A stretch of DNA of 64,000 nucleotides from positions 434,001 through 498,000 of the forward strand of contig NC_087381.1 of assembly GCF_963675165.1 (NCBI RefSeq), read 5' to 3'. Under the pieces are notes generated by a model. The model did not search any database, was not told the origin of the DNA, and was given only the letters and a program-made list of their open reading frames with translations. Of the stretch, positions 22,974 through 33,445 are shown one piece after another. Numbering within the stretch: position 1 is the stretch's first letter; each line of letters starts with the position of its first letter. This stretch comes from Halichondria panicea (Eukaryota; Porifera; Demospongiae; Suberitida; Halichondriidae). The position numbers were made by a program, and so were the translations under genes.

Positions 22974-24467
22974 ATGTACAGCACAAAGATGGGCTCGAAT
23001 GTGAAGTTCACTGTATTTGCGCTACTGACAATCACACTATACGGAGGTCTATCCTTTGCTGTGTGGAATCTTCATACCCAAAGTGCGAGTCTAAAGACTG
23101 AAGTCACTGAATTGCGAAGTCTAAAATCTGAGAATGCAAACCTACAGAACCAAATCTCTGAATTGCGAGGCTTTGTCGGAGCTAATCCAAACCCCCACTC
23201 GAGTGATGAAACCATAATGATGGACACACTAAAGCGACTAACTCGACAATCCGGCTCCTCTCAAAGTGCTACTGATCTACTTGCTGATGCTCTGGCAGAA
23301 CTAATTGAAAACAAACTCTACACTATAATGGACTGTGCTAGAAATGATGCTGATAATTTAACCGACTGTTCGCTCAAGCCAGGCCCAAAGGGAGACAAGG
23401 GATGCCTGGGTGATCAAGGTAAAGAAGGCCCTAAGGGAATGAACGGAGAGCCTGGGGTCAAAGGACACATTGGCTACCCTGGTCATAAAGGGGAGGTGGG
23501 TTCAATCGGCCCTATCGGCGATCCCGGCTCAATGGGGCACCGAGGGGTTAAAGGAGATACTGGCGAGATCGGTCAACGAGGTGATACAGGGGTTAAAGGC
23601 GAGCGAGGATTTAAAGGACATTATGGTTTCCCTGGACACAAAGGCGAGAGTGGCGGGCCAGGTGCCAAGGGGGTTAAAGGAGATCGAGGCTTTGGAGGCA
23701 ATAATGGACAAAAGGGAGAGAAAGGAATGACGGGGGTGCCAGGTCCACCGGGACCTATTGCCGCTACCATTCCCTCTGAGAGGTGTGGTGGTCCTGGATG
23801 GAGGAAGGTGGCATTCATTGATATGACTAATACTAGCCAAGACTGCCCTCAAGGACTAAACCTGACTGGCTACTCAAAACGATCATGTGGTCGAACACAT
23901 ACAAACGAACAGGCTTGTTCATCAGTCACCTTTCCTGTTGGTGGGGGTCAATACAGTCGAGTGTGTGGGAGAGCTAAGGCTTATCACTGGGGTGACCTGG
24001 GGTCCTTCTGTGGGTACAATCGTGACTCACGTGGTATCAATGCACAGTACGTTGATGGACTAAGCTTCACTCATGGAACACCCAAGACACACATTTGGAC
24101 ATATGCAGCTGGTACATATCAAGAACTCGATAGTTATACATTCGCATACAATGGAATCTATCGCTGTCCTTGTAACCCAGGCAACACCTACGGCTCCCCT
24201 CCTTTTGTTGGTAATGACTATTTCTGTGAGAGTGGCGTAAGCTCTTATTCAGCACGTGAATTAAACATACTTTACACTGATGATCCACTCTGGGATGGTC
24301 AGGGGTGTATCCATGGCAACCCTTGCTGTTCGTTGAACAACCCCCCGTGGTTTAAGAAAACACTACCAACCCTCACAACTGATGATATTGAAATGAGAGT
24401 ATGTTTGACTAATGGTGCAGGAGCTGCTAATATTGCTCTTGAACAAATGGAACTATACGTCTACTGA
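22974..24467 (+). CDS. Collagen-like type II membrane protein with hypervariable C-terminal domain, copy at 23.0 kb (497 aa)
   Basis: Intact copy with the KFTVFALLTITLYGG membrane helix and a medium coiled coil (ASLKTEVTELRSLKSENAN). Collagen has a variant GSIGPIGDPGSMG run. Variable windows: TNEQAC, WGDLGSFCGYNRDS (an extra cysteine), YQELDSYTFAYNGIYRC and TNGAGAA. Its nearest relative is the broken copy at 30822, which shares the YQEL-S--FAYN-IYRC loop and the whole upstream region. The terminal stop is TGA 24465-24467. Orientation (N-terminus in cytosol) is predicted from the short basic tail and lack of a cleavable signal peptide. Confidence 0.9.
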   Translation: MYSTKMGSNVKFTVFALLTITLYGGLSFAVWNLHTQSASLKTEVTELRSLKSENANLQNQISELRGFVGANPNPHSSDETIMMDTLKRLTRQSGSSQSATDLLADALAELIENKLYTIMDCARNDADNLTDCSLKPGPKGDKGCLGDQGKEGPKGMNGEPGVKGHIGYPGHKGEVGSIGPIGDPGSMGHRGVKGDTGEIGQRGDTGVKGERGFKGHYGFPGHKGESGGPGAKGVKGDRGFGGNNGQKGEKGMTGVPGPPGPIAATIPSERCGGPGWRKVAFIDMTNTSQDCPQGLNLTGYSKRSCGRTHTNEQACSSVTFPVGGGQYSRVCGRAKAYHWGDLGSFCGYNRDSRGINAQYVDGLSFTHGTPKTHIWTYAAGTYQELDSYTFAYNGIYRCPCNPGNTYGSPPFVGNDYFCESGVSSYSARELNILYTDDPLWDGQGCIHGNPCCSLNNPPWFKKTLPTLTTDDIEMRVCLTNGAGAANIALEQMELYVY

Positions 24468-25011
24468 TGAACTGAACATTGATCTGACTCTGTTAGCTAC
24501 TGAATATCCTAGTGGCAGTTATAGATATTAGCGTATCACTACAATGTTTTGCAAGTGAAACATCGTTGCAAAATGACCTGAAATGTTGACAGTTTGCTTT
24601 CTAACTTTTACAATATGGCAACATAATGTCATACAAGTTCCAGTATATAGGTCTTATTTTTGCGAAGTCATTAGCACTCGAAAAGTTTGCATAAGTTTGG
24701 TGCTCGCAAAACATTACATTGCAGTAATAATATTGTTCATCTGTAGTAACAGAGGTCATATGATGCTTGACCCCGGCATCACCCACACCTCCCCCTAGTT
24801 GGGCGTGGCTCGACCGTCTTCTGATGGGAGGTCGGGCCACGCCCAACTAACCTCCCCCTAACACACAGCCAAGGAGCTGCGGGGTCAAAGGGCAAAACTT
24901 GTAGTCCAGTTCCATAAGAAACTGGGGTAATTCAGCCACACCCACTTCCTGTACAGGAAGTGGGTGGTCAGAACAGTATTACCATAATCACTGAATATAC
25001 CGTATTACTAG
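24468..25011. repeat. Array spacer 9: short 3' flank and block Ec with hairpin insertion
   Basis: Bases about 24735-24965 are block Ec, interrupted by the 54-nt hairpin listed separately. It ends abruptly at about 25011, where coding sequence of the next, truncated copy begins. The enolase fragment and promoter found in sister spacers are deleted. Confidence 0.65.
24796..24849. mobile_element. 54-nt perfect-ended hairpin insertion with 9-bp target duplication
   Basis: The arms TAGTTGGGCGTGGC and GCCACGCCCAACTA are exact complements and extend to ~20 bp with one mismatch, around a 14-nt loop. ACCTCCCCC flanks it on both sides (24787-24795 and 24850-24858). Sister Ec blocks have a single ACCTCCCCC and no hairpin, so this is a clean insertion. 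Confidence 0.75.
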
Positions 25012-25642
25012 AATGCCCTCAAGGACTAACACTGACTAACTACTCAAAGCGATCATGTGGTTGAACACATACAAATCGATGGGATTGTTCATCAGTCACC
25101 TTTCCTGTTGGTGGGGGTCAATACAGTCGAGTGTGTGGGAGAGCTAAAGCTTATCACTATGCGTACGTGCATTCCTTTAGGGGGTATAACTATGTTTCAC
25201 GTGGTATCAATGCACAGTACGTTGATGGACTAAGCTTCACTCATGGAACACCCAGGACACACATTTGGACATTTGCAGCTGGTCACTATCAAGGAATCAG
25301 TAGTGATACTGAACATAGAATCATTTGTTGCCCTTGTAACCAAGGCAACACGTACGGCTCCCCTCCTTTTGTTGGTAATGACTATTTCTGTGAGAGTGGC
25401 GTAAGCTCTTATTCAGCATATAAATTATGCATGGAGATCACCTTCACCCTGATGATCCACTTTGGGATGGTCAGGGGTGTATCCATGGCAACCTGTGCTG
25501 TTCGTTAAACAAACCACCGTGGTTTACCAAAACACTACCAACCCCCACAACTGATGATATTGAAATGGACTATGCATGATTCAACCTGCATCCGCTGGTA
25601 ACATTGCTCTTGAACAAATGGAACTATAATTATGTCTACTGA
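25012..25642 (+). pseudogene. Truncated array copy: head domain only
   Basis: Starts inside the head domain at NCPQGLTLT with no N-terminus or collagen. The RTHT arginine codon has become TGA (TGTGGTTGA, about 25060). Frame is lost near 25425 where the ...SAYKL segment runs into a rearranged stretch before DDPLWDG, and the ELYVY end is altered by inserted bases (stop TGA 25640-25642). Variable windows: TNRWDC, YAYVHSFRGYNYVS, YQGISSDTEHRIICC. Confidence 0.85.
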
Positions 25643-27135
25643 TGAAATACTGAACATTGATCTGACTCCGTTAGCTATCGTATTATTATTATGACAGTCA
25701 TAGATATTACCGTATTGCATGTTGACAATTTGCTTTCTAACTTTTGCGATAATAATGGCAATATCGTGATGTCATACAAGTACCTAGGTAGGTATTTGCA
25801 ATCTTACTTAATTTGCAAAACTCTTAATTAGCATTCGCAATGTTTGGTGATCACAACACATTGTAGTGTTACTACATACAGCTTATAATTAACTAGAGGT
25901 CATCTGATGCTTGACCCCGGTAGCGCTGTCCATTACCCACACCTCCCCCCGATACACACAGCCGAGGAGCTGAGAGGTCAAAGGACAAAGCTTGTAGTCT
26001 AGTGCCCCCAGGAAACTCAGCCACACCCACTTTCTGTACAGGGGAGGGGTGCTCGTCAGAACAATAAGATATCCTCAGCACGTAGAGTGACACGTGAGAG
26101 ACAGGCTCACTGAGACTATTGATCTAAGCTGAAGTTTATTGATCAATGGAGTATGAACAGAATAAGTGTGTATCAGACATGCAGTGGAGACTGTACATAC
26201 CTTTAAACAGTAGTGTGGGAAGCAATTTCTCAATGGGGGGGGCTCTATAGTTTTTGAATGGAAAAAATACGCCTATCTACAGAGTGCAGCTTGATAAGTC
26301 ATCTCTACTTAATAACCTGGAAAGATGGGGGGCTCCAGCCCCTGGAGCCCTCCCCCTTCCTACACCACTGCCTTAAGGTGACATATTTTCGCGTGTATTA
26401 ATTTCTGCTATTTCTGCGAATGAGAGCAAAATGGCAAAAATGTGTACTCGCAGATAATTGGAAAATGCAATGAATCTCATAATTAAAACCATTTGCGAGT
26501 AATTAGAAACGCTATCAATAACATTAATTTCAAAACTTGAGCAGAATTTAGCGGAATGTAATACCAGAAAAATGAGCTAAACAGTGAAATTGCAGACAAA
26601 TTACCTGTGAAGATATGTCACCTTAAGTTACCTGTAGGTTTTTTTAATCTGAACACGAACTCTCAAAGATAGCTAAACGGTTGAACTTTGGAAAAGCACA
26701 AGGCCTTGGTTTTTGTTAAAATTGTCTAGGACACCATTGGGAAGGTAATTCTTAAAATTAATGCACCAACTAATTGAAATTGGATGCTCTGTATATACAC
26801 AAATTATAGGCCCTCAAAGAATGCTGCAAAACAGCAGCTGAAATTTGAAAAAAAACTGTGCAAGACCTTTTCTTCTCAATCTCAATCTTAATCCTTTTGG
26901 GATTTGTCACAAGGAGGTCATCGCCCATGCACAATCTGAATATCTGTACTAGCCGTTAAACTCTGCCCAGTTGTCTGACCTCTGACTGCTTGTCTATAAA
27001 ATAAGAAGCATTTAGTATTTGAGGTAAAAGATAATTTGATGATCAGATACCAAAAGCACCACAACCACTTAGAAACCTTGTAACGTGTGGATAAGAGGTC
27101 ACCTCAAAAATTGTGAAGAGTATCAACGCTACACA
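25643..27135. repeat. Array spacer 10: block Ec, TTAA-flanked element, enolase exon-4 fragment
   Basis: Bases about 25885-26065 are block Ec. Bases 26226-26370 are not seen elsewhere in the array and contain a GGGGCTCCAGCCCCTGGAGC-type near-palindrome. The 26373-26626 element is listed separately. Bases 26870-26974 are a degraded enolase exon-4 fragment, followed by the promoter block. Confidence 0.6.
26373..26626. mobile_element. TTAA-flanked inverted-repeat element, ~250 bp
   Basis: TTAA (26373-26376) is followed by GGTGACATATTTTC; the other end is the near-complement GAAGATATGTCACC followed by TTAA (26623-26626). TTAA duplication is the signature of piggyBac-type insertion, but the terminal GGTGAC does not match the usual piggyBac CCC start, so the class is uncertain. 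AT-rich inside, no coding frame. Absent from sister spacers. Confidence 0.6.
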
Positions 27136-28659
27136 TGTACAGCACAAAGATGGGCTCGAATGTGAAGTTCACTGTATTTGCGCTACTGACAATCAACACT
27201 ATACGGAGGTCTATCTTTTGCTGTGTGGAATCTACATACCCAAACTGTGAGTCTAAAGACTGACGATCGGAACCAAAACACTGAATTGCGAAGAGAATTG
27301 CGAAGTCTAAAATCTGAGAATACAAACCTACAGAATCAAATATCTGAATTCCGAGGCTTTGTCGAAGCTAATCCAAACCCCCACTTAAGTGATGAAGCCA
27401 CGGTGATGGACACACTAAAGCGACTAACTCGACAATCTGGCTCCTCTCAAAGTGCTACTGATCTACTTGCTGATGCTCTGGCAGAACTAATTGAAAAGAA
27501 ACTCTACACTATAATGGACTGTGCTAGATATGACGCCGATAATTTAACCGATTGTTCTCTCAAGCCAGGCCCAAAGGGGGACAAGGGATGCCTGGGTGAT
27601 CAAGGTAAAGAAGGCCCTCAGGGAATGAACGGAGAGCCTGGGGTCAAAGGACACGTTGGCTACTCTGGTCATAAAGGGGAGGTGGGTTCAAAGGGTCCTA
27701 TCGGCAATCCCGGACCATTGGGGCACCGAGGGGTTAAAGGAGATATGGGCGAGATCGGTCAACGAGGTGAGGCGGGGGTTAAAGGCGAGCGAGGTTCGAA
27801 AGGACATTATGGTTTCCCTGGACACAAAGGCGAGAGTGGCGGGCCGGGTGCCAATGGAGTTAAAGGAAATCGAGGCTTTGTAGGAAATAATGGACAAAAG
27901 GGAGAGAAAAGAAAAATGGGGGTACAAGGTCCACCAGGACCTATTGCCGCTAACATTCCCTCCGAGAGGTGTGGTGGTCCTGGATGGAGGAAGGTGGCAT
28001 TCATTGATATGACTAATACTAGCCAAAACTGCCCTCAAGGACTAACACTGACTGGCTACTCAAAACGATCATGTGGTGCAACACATACAGATTGGAAAAA
28101 TTGTTCATCAGTCACCTTTCCTTGTGGTGGGGGTCAATACAGTCGAGTGTGTGGGAGAGCTAAGGCTTATCACTGGGGGCTCCTGCACTCCTTTTATGGG
28201 TATCACCATGAATCACATGATATCAATGCACAGTACGTTAATGGACTAAGCTTCACTTATGGAACACCCAGGACACACATTTGGACATTTGCAGCTGGTT
28301 TATATCAAGCAAACAGTAGTGATACTTTCTTCAATCCTGAATATAGAGACTTTCACTGTCCTTGTAATCCAGGCAACACCTACGGCTCCCCTCCTTTTGT
28401 TTGTAATGACTATTTCTGTGAGAGTGGCGTAAGCTCTCGTTCTGCACTTGATATTAACACATTTTATCCTGATGATCCACTCTGGGATGGTCAGGGCTGT
28501 ATCCATGGCAACCCGTGCTGTTCGTTCAATAACCCACCGTGGTTTACCAAAACACTACCAACCCCCACAACTGATGATATTGAAATGAGACTATGCTTGA
28601 GTGGTGGTGCACCTCATGCTAACATTGCTCTTGAACAAATGGAACTATACGTCTACTGA
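27136..28659 (+). pseudogene. Array copy with a single frameshift in the membrane helix
   Basis: The conserved ATG 27136 is present, but an extra A at about 27195 (AATCAACACTATAC instead of AATCACACTATAC) breaks the frame inside the membrane helix. Everything downstream (478 codons from 27223 to TGA 28657-28659) is open with all domains. The downstream frame has a TGA just 5' of the helix and no suitable ATG. It is either a young pseudogene, a polymorphic null or a base-calling error. The N-terminal and collagen parts match 16756. The head after the first variable window matches 10997 and 33446 (LLHSFYGYHHESHD, ANSSDTFFNPEYRDFHC). Confidence 0.75.
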
Positions 28660-30821
28660 TGAACTAGAAACACTGAACATTGATCTGACTCTGTTAGCTA
28701 CTAAATATCCAAGATTCACATATCATTTCCGTATAGCGGGTTATTTTTGTATGGGGAAATTTTAACATTTATAATCTACCGCAATAGATTTAACATCACT
28801 ATCCTGACGATTTGAAATATTTAATTGGGCAGTTCATACAAAAATTTGCACCAACAAAAATTACCTGGTATAAGATATTATTTGTGACAGTCGTTGGTAC
28901 ATTGCCCACACCTCTCACACACACCACACACACCTTGGGAGCTGTCTGGTGGGATGATCGGAGGAGCACAGTTTCCTCTAGCTAGTCTGCAATGGACAAC
29001 CATGCTCAGCTGCTGTAGTCATAGCAACAGGCAGGTCTACGGTCATATTGTCACAACCTGCAGAGTCTCGTTCAACATCTGTGACAGTGTGTGTGGTGTA
29101 GTGTGGGCGGGGGATAGGGTTATATAGTACATAGAACTAATATTATACCCACTATACTGTCCAAGGTCACAGTAAATGACATAGGGAGTACCCCAGTGTG
29201 CATGTACGTGTGTATGAAGAGTGTATATAGTGAGGGTACACATTACCCCACCCTGCCCCCTCACCATCGCCATGATAGGGTAGAGAGTGGCTGTACAGGG
29301 ACCCCCCGGACAGAAACAACACTTGACAACCGTCCCTACTCAAGATGGTGTTGGAGAGTCCTTGGAGAATGGCCTCGAGTAGCCAGTCTTAATGGAGTGA
29401 CATGTTTGAATCATCTCTTGGAAATCCATGGCAGCTGTGGCTGGTGTGGTAACGCCCCCTCTAGAGAAACGCTGATTCAACAGTTATTAGTACAAAGAGG
29501 GGTGGGGCTGGTCTGCAGCTAAAATTAATATAATGCTTGATCTCTGTATCCAAGCTAGTTACCTCTATATAACACAGGGAGCTCCATGCAAACAATATTT
29601 CCAGCCAGCAAAATAATCAATGACAACAATAATAGTTCATAAATCAATCTCGAGGTCAGACCTCACAAATTACACAAAACTAAGAATTTTAAGCTAGTTC
29701 CAAGTACTATTGATAACGTTCATTTTAATGGGAAATTAATTGTTCATGTTTAGTTTACGATAGAGAGTTGCGGAATTTCTCTCTAGCGAACTTTGCTCCC
29801 TTTCCTAGTTTCCTCCTCGATCCTCAGTAGCTGATTGTACTTGGCCAGTCTCTCTGAGCGATACGGAGCACCTGTGTGAGGGGGTGGGGGTGGGGAGCTC
29901 CAGCTGACCTCTGACCCCCAGGCTCGTCTACAAAAAATAAATACATTGAGGTAAAAGATAATCAATTGATTGTCAGATACGGAATGAACAACAACATCAC
30001 TTAGAAACCTTGTAACATGTGGGAAAATGTTACTAAGAGGTTAATTACTGAACCAAAGTGCAGAATCCTCGACATTTGTGGGCTGGGTTCAGAGACGATG
30101 TTTCATAATGTTCACATGAGCACATGGATGGGCTCCATGGTAATAGAGTGAGCATGAGCATGACTTGACACTAAGGGTGGCTTGATGACTAGAATCAAAG
30201 ACACATGTCTTCCTACATGCAGGTTCGATTTTGCTTGCTTTTATTCGTAAACGATGCTTTGTTGAGAAATATAATTTTGCCATGATAGTGGCAACTTACA
30301 AGAATGTCGCATAACAGTTTATGGATGCATTATCTGTTTGCAATCTGACATTGACATCATACCCTATAGTAGGACCTAGCATTGCAGATACTAAATGAAC
30401 AAATGTACAACTATAGTCAAGATTGGGGGGGGAGGGGCCACCCTGGCCGTCCCTGTTCCTACTCCACAGCTAAGAGCTACAGTTAGTTTTGCAATTGGAC
30501 AATCAGAACAGATTAAAATATTTTAGCAAAAATTAAGATGTTGAAATTACAATTTGATTTTACTCAGCTTCTTTCCTTTTACGTAGGTTGCCACCAGTAG
30601 CCAGTGTAGAGCTCATGTATAATAAAGGAGGGTGCTCCAGATGACCTCTGACCCCCACGCTCGTCTAAACAATAGAATAGACTTAGTAATTGAAAAGATA
30701 AGATGTAATGGTCAGACCAAATACACAACAACATCACTTAGAAACCTTGTAACGTGGGAATGATTGAATAAGAGATTACTGTATAAATTGTGTACTTTAG
30801 TAGAGCATCAATTTCATACAC
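28660..30821. repeat. Array spacer 11: inverted-repeat element, blocks Eb and Ea, enolase exon-6 fragment
   Basis: Bases about 28717-28875 are the TACCGTATAG-type element, about 28890-29090 the best preserved Eb block, about 29230-29440 block Ea, and 29755-29873 an enolase exon-6 fragment. Bases 29880-30821 are near-identical to 21900-22973 apart from the single 66-bp unit. A TATA-type promoter is at the end. Confidence 0.7.
30782..30787 (+). promoter_or_regulatory. Candidate TATA box of array copy at 30822
   Basis: TATAAA 40 bp before the ATG, same context and spacing as upstream of 22974. Confidence 0.5.
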
Positions 30822-32311
30822 ATGTACAGCACAAAGATGGGCTCGAATGTGAAGTTCACTGTATTTGCGCTACTGACAATCACACTATACGGAGGTCTAT
30901 CCTTTGCTGTGTGGAATCTACATACCCAAAGTGCTAGTGTAAAGACTGAAGTCACTGAATTGCGAAGTCTAAAGTCTGAGAATGCAAACCTACAGAACCA
31001 AATCTCTGAATTGCGAGGCTTTGTCGGAGCTAATCCAAACCCCCACTCGAGTGATGAAGCCACGGTGATGGACACACTAAAGCGACTAACTCGACAATCC
31101 AGCTCCTCTCAAAGTGCTACTGATCTACTTGCTGATGCTCTGGCAGAACTAATTGAAAAGAAACTCTACACTATAATGGACTGTGCTAGAGATGACGCTG
31201 ATAATTCAACTGACTGTTCGCTCAAGCCAGGCCCAAAGGGGGACAAGGGATGCCTGGGTAATCAAGGTAAAGAAGGCCCTCAGGGAATGAACGGAGAGCC
31301 TGGGGTCGAAGGACACATTGGCTACCCTGGTCATACAGGAGAGTTGGGTCCAATGGGTCCTATCGGCGATTCCGGCCCAATGGGGCACCGAGGGATTAAA
31401 GGAGATATAGGCGAGATCGGTCAACGAGGTGAAGCGGGGGTTAAAGGTGAACAAGGTTCGAAAGGACATTATGGTTTCCCTGGACACAAAGGCAAGAGTG
31501 GCGGGCCGGGTGCCAAGGGGGTTAAAGGAGATCGAGGCTTTGGAGGCAATAATGGACAAAAGGGAGAGAAAGGAATGACGGGGGTTCAAGGTCCACCGGG
31601 ACCTATTACCACTATTCCGTCTGAGGCGTGTGGTGGTCCTGGATGGAGGAAGGTGGCATTTATTGACATGACTGATACTAGCCAAGACTGCCCTCAAGGA
31701 CTAAACCTGACTGGCTACTCAAAACGATCATGTGGTGCAACACATACAAACAAACAGGCGTGTTCATCGTCACCTTTCCTATTGGTGGGGGTCAATACAG
31801 TCGAGTGTGTGGGAGAGCTAAGGCTTATCACTATGGGGACCTGGGGTCCTTCAGTGGGTACAATCGTGACTCTCGTGGTATCAATGAACAGTACGTTGAT
31901 GGACTAAGCTTCACTCATGGAACACCCAGGACACACATTTGGACATTTGCAGCTGGTACATATCAAGAACTCGGTAGTTATATATTCGCGTACAATAGTA
32001 TCTATCGCTGTCCTTGTAACCCACGCAACACCAACGGCTCCCCTCCTTTTGTTGGCAATGACTATTTCTGTGAGAGTGGTGTAAGCTCTTATTCTGCACG
32101 TGAATCTAACTCATTTTATCCTGATAATCCACTTTGGGATGGTCAGGGGTGTATCCATGGCAACCCGTGCTGTTCGTTGAACAACCCCCCGTGGTTTAGG
32201 AAAAAACTACCAACCCTCACAACTGATGATATTGAAATGAGACTATGCTTAACTAATGTTGCACCTGGTTCTAACATTGCTCTTGAACAAATGGAACTAT
32301 ACGTCTACTGA
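30822..32311 (+). pseudogene. Array copy with a single frameshift in the head domain
   Basis: Open from ATG 30822 through helix (KFTVFALL), coiled coil and collagen to SKRSCGATHTNKQACSS. One base is missing at about 31768 (TTCATCGTCACC instead of TTCATCAGTCACC). The remaining 180 codons are open in the next frame to TGA 32309-32311. It is the sister of the intact copy at 22974. Collagen carries unusual residues (GVEGHIGYPGHTGELGPMG). Variable windows: TNKQAC, YGDLGSFSGYNRDS, YQELGSYIFAYNSIYRC, TNVAPGS. A sequencing error cannot be excluded. Confidence 0.8.
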
Positions 32312-33445
32312 TGAACTAGAAACACTGAACATTGATCTGACTCTGTTAGACTGATTTACATACTATTATTGTGATATTACTGTATTACTAAATGTTTTGC
32401 AAGCGAAGTGATCTAAATCAACTGAAAATTTGTTCTAACTTGCGTTCAGACATATGATGTCATACAAGTATTCTGATGTCACAAGTACTGGTATAATTAT
32501 GTAGGTATTTGTTATCTTATTTTTGCACTCCAAATAGAATAATTATGTTTGCAAAACATTGCAGTAAATGCGGTAGTATTTAGATTAATTGTTCATGTAC
32601 CTGTAGGTAACCGAGGTCGTCTGATGCTTGACCCCGGTAGCGCTGTCCATCACCCACACCTCTCCCCGAGGAGCTGAGGGGTCAAAGGGCAACGTTTGTA
32701 GTCCAGTGCCCAGGAAATTTAGCCACACCCACTTCCTGTGCAGGGAGATGGGTCGGCAAAACAGTATTACCATAATCACAGATGTATCTACTGAATACAG
32801 TCGAGTAATGCCCGTACATCAAACTATCCCTACAATGTGTATGCAAGTGACAGAGTACATTGACAAAATTTATGTACTTTCCTGCAGCTCCAGTGGTAGA
32901 ATTATAGTTATAGCCTTCGCTTTCGTTACAATAATTAATTTGATGAATTTTGGCTAATCACAAAACTTGTATCTAAGCAGATCATCGGAAAGGTAATTCT
33001 GAGAGCTACAATTAGTTTTGAAATTGGACAATCTGAACACAAATTACAGGCTCTCAATAGTAGCTATCAAAACGGGTGAAATTTTGAGGCAAGCTAAGCC
33101 TTTGTTTTTGTTAATGCCAGCTAGTACACTCACCTTCAGCAGTAGAGCGTTGCAAGCTCTTCTCAATGCCAGTCTTAATCCTCTTGGGATTTGTCACGAG
33201 GAGGTCATCGCCACAATCTGTATATCCGTACTAGCCGTAAACTCCGCCCAGTTGTCTAACCTCTGACGGCTTGTCTGTGCAAAAATAGAAAATAAGAATA
33301 CATTCAGTAATTGAGGTAAAAGTAATAATTATGATGGTCAGAAACCAAAAGCACCACAACCACTTAGAAACCTTGTAACGTGTGGGAATAGGATACTGTA
33401 TAAATTGTGTACTTTAGTAGAGCATCAACTCGAACTGAGCTACAC
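32312..33445. repeat. Array spacer 12: block Ec, enolase exon-4 fragment, TATA-type promoter
   Basis: Bases about 32590-32765 are block Ec, in which a minus-strand reading WVMDSATGVKHQ is well preserved. Bases 33131-33257 are the enolase exon-4 fragment (reading LLVTNPKRI on the minus strand), followed by the conserved promoter block and TATA box. Confidence 0.7.
33399..33404 (+). promoter_or_regulatory. Candidate TATA box of array copy at 33446
   Basis: TATAAA 47 bp before the ATG. No stop separates it from the gene in frame, so a longer frame exists upstream, but the conserved ATG context places the start at 33446. Confidence 0.5.

Noticed and set aside
27223-28659. Treating the 478-codon frame at 27.2 kb as an intact gene
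   Set aside because: It begins at a GTG inside the membrane helix; the true start at 27136 is separated from it by a one-base insertion.
33407-33445. Upstream extension of the 33.4-kb array gene by 13 codons
   Set aside because: No ATG, and the extension runs through the TATA-proximal leader shared with copies that have no open frame there.
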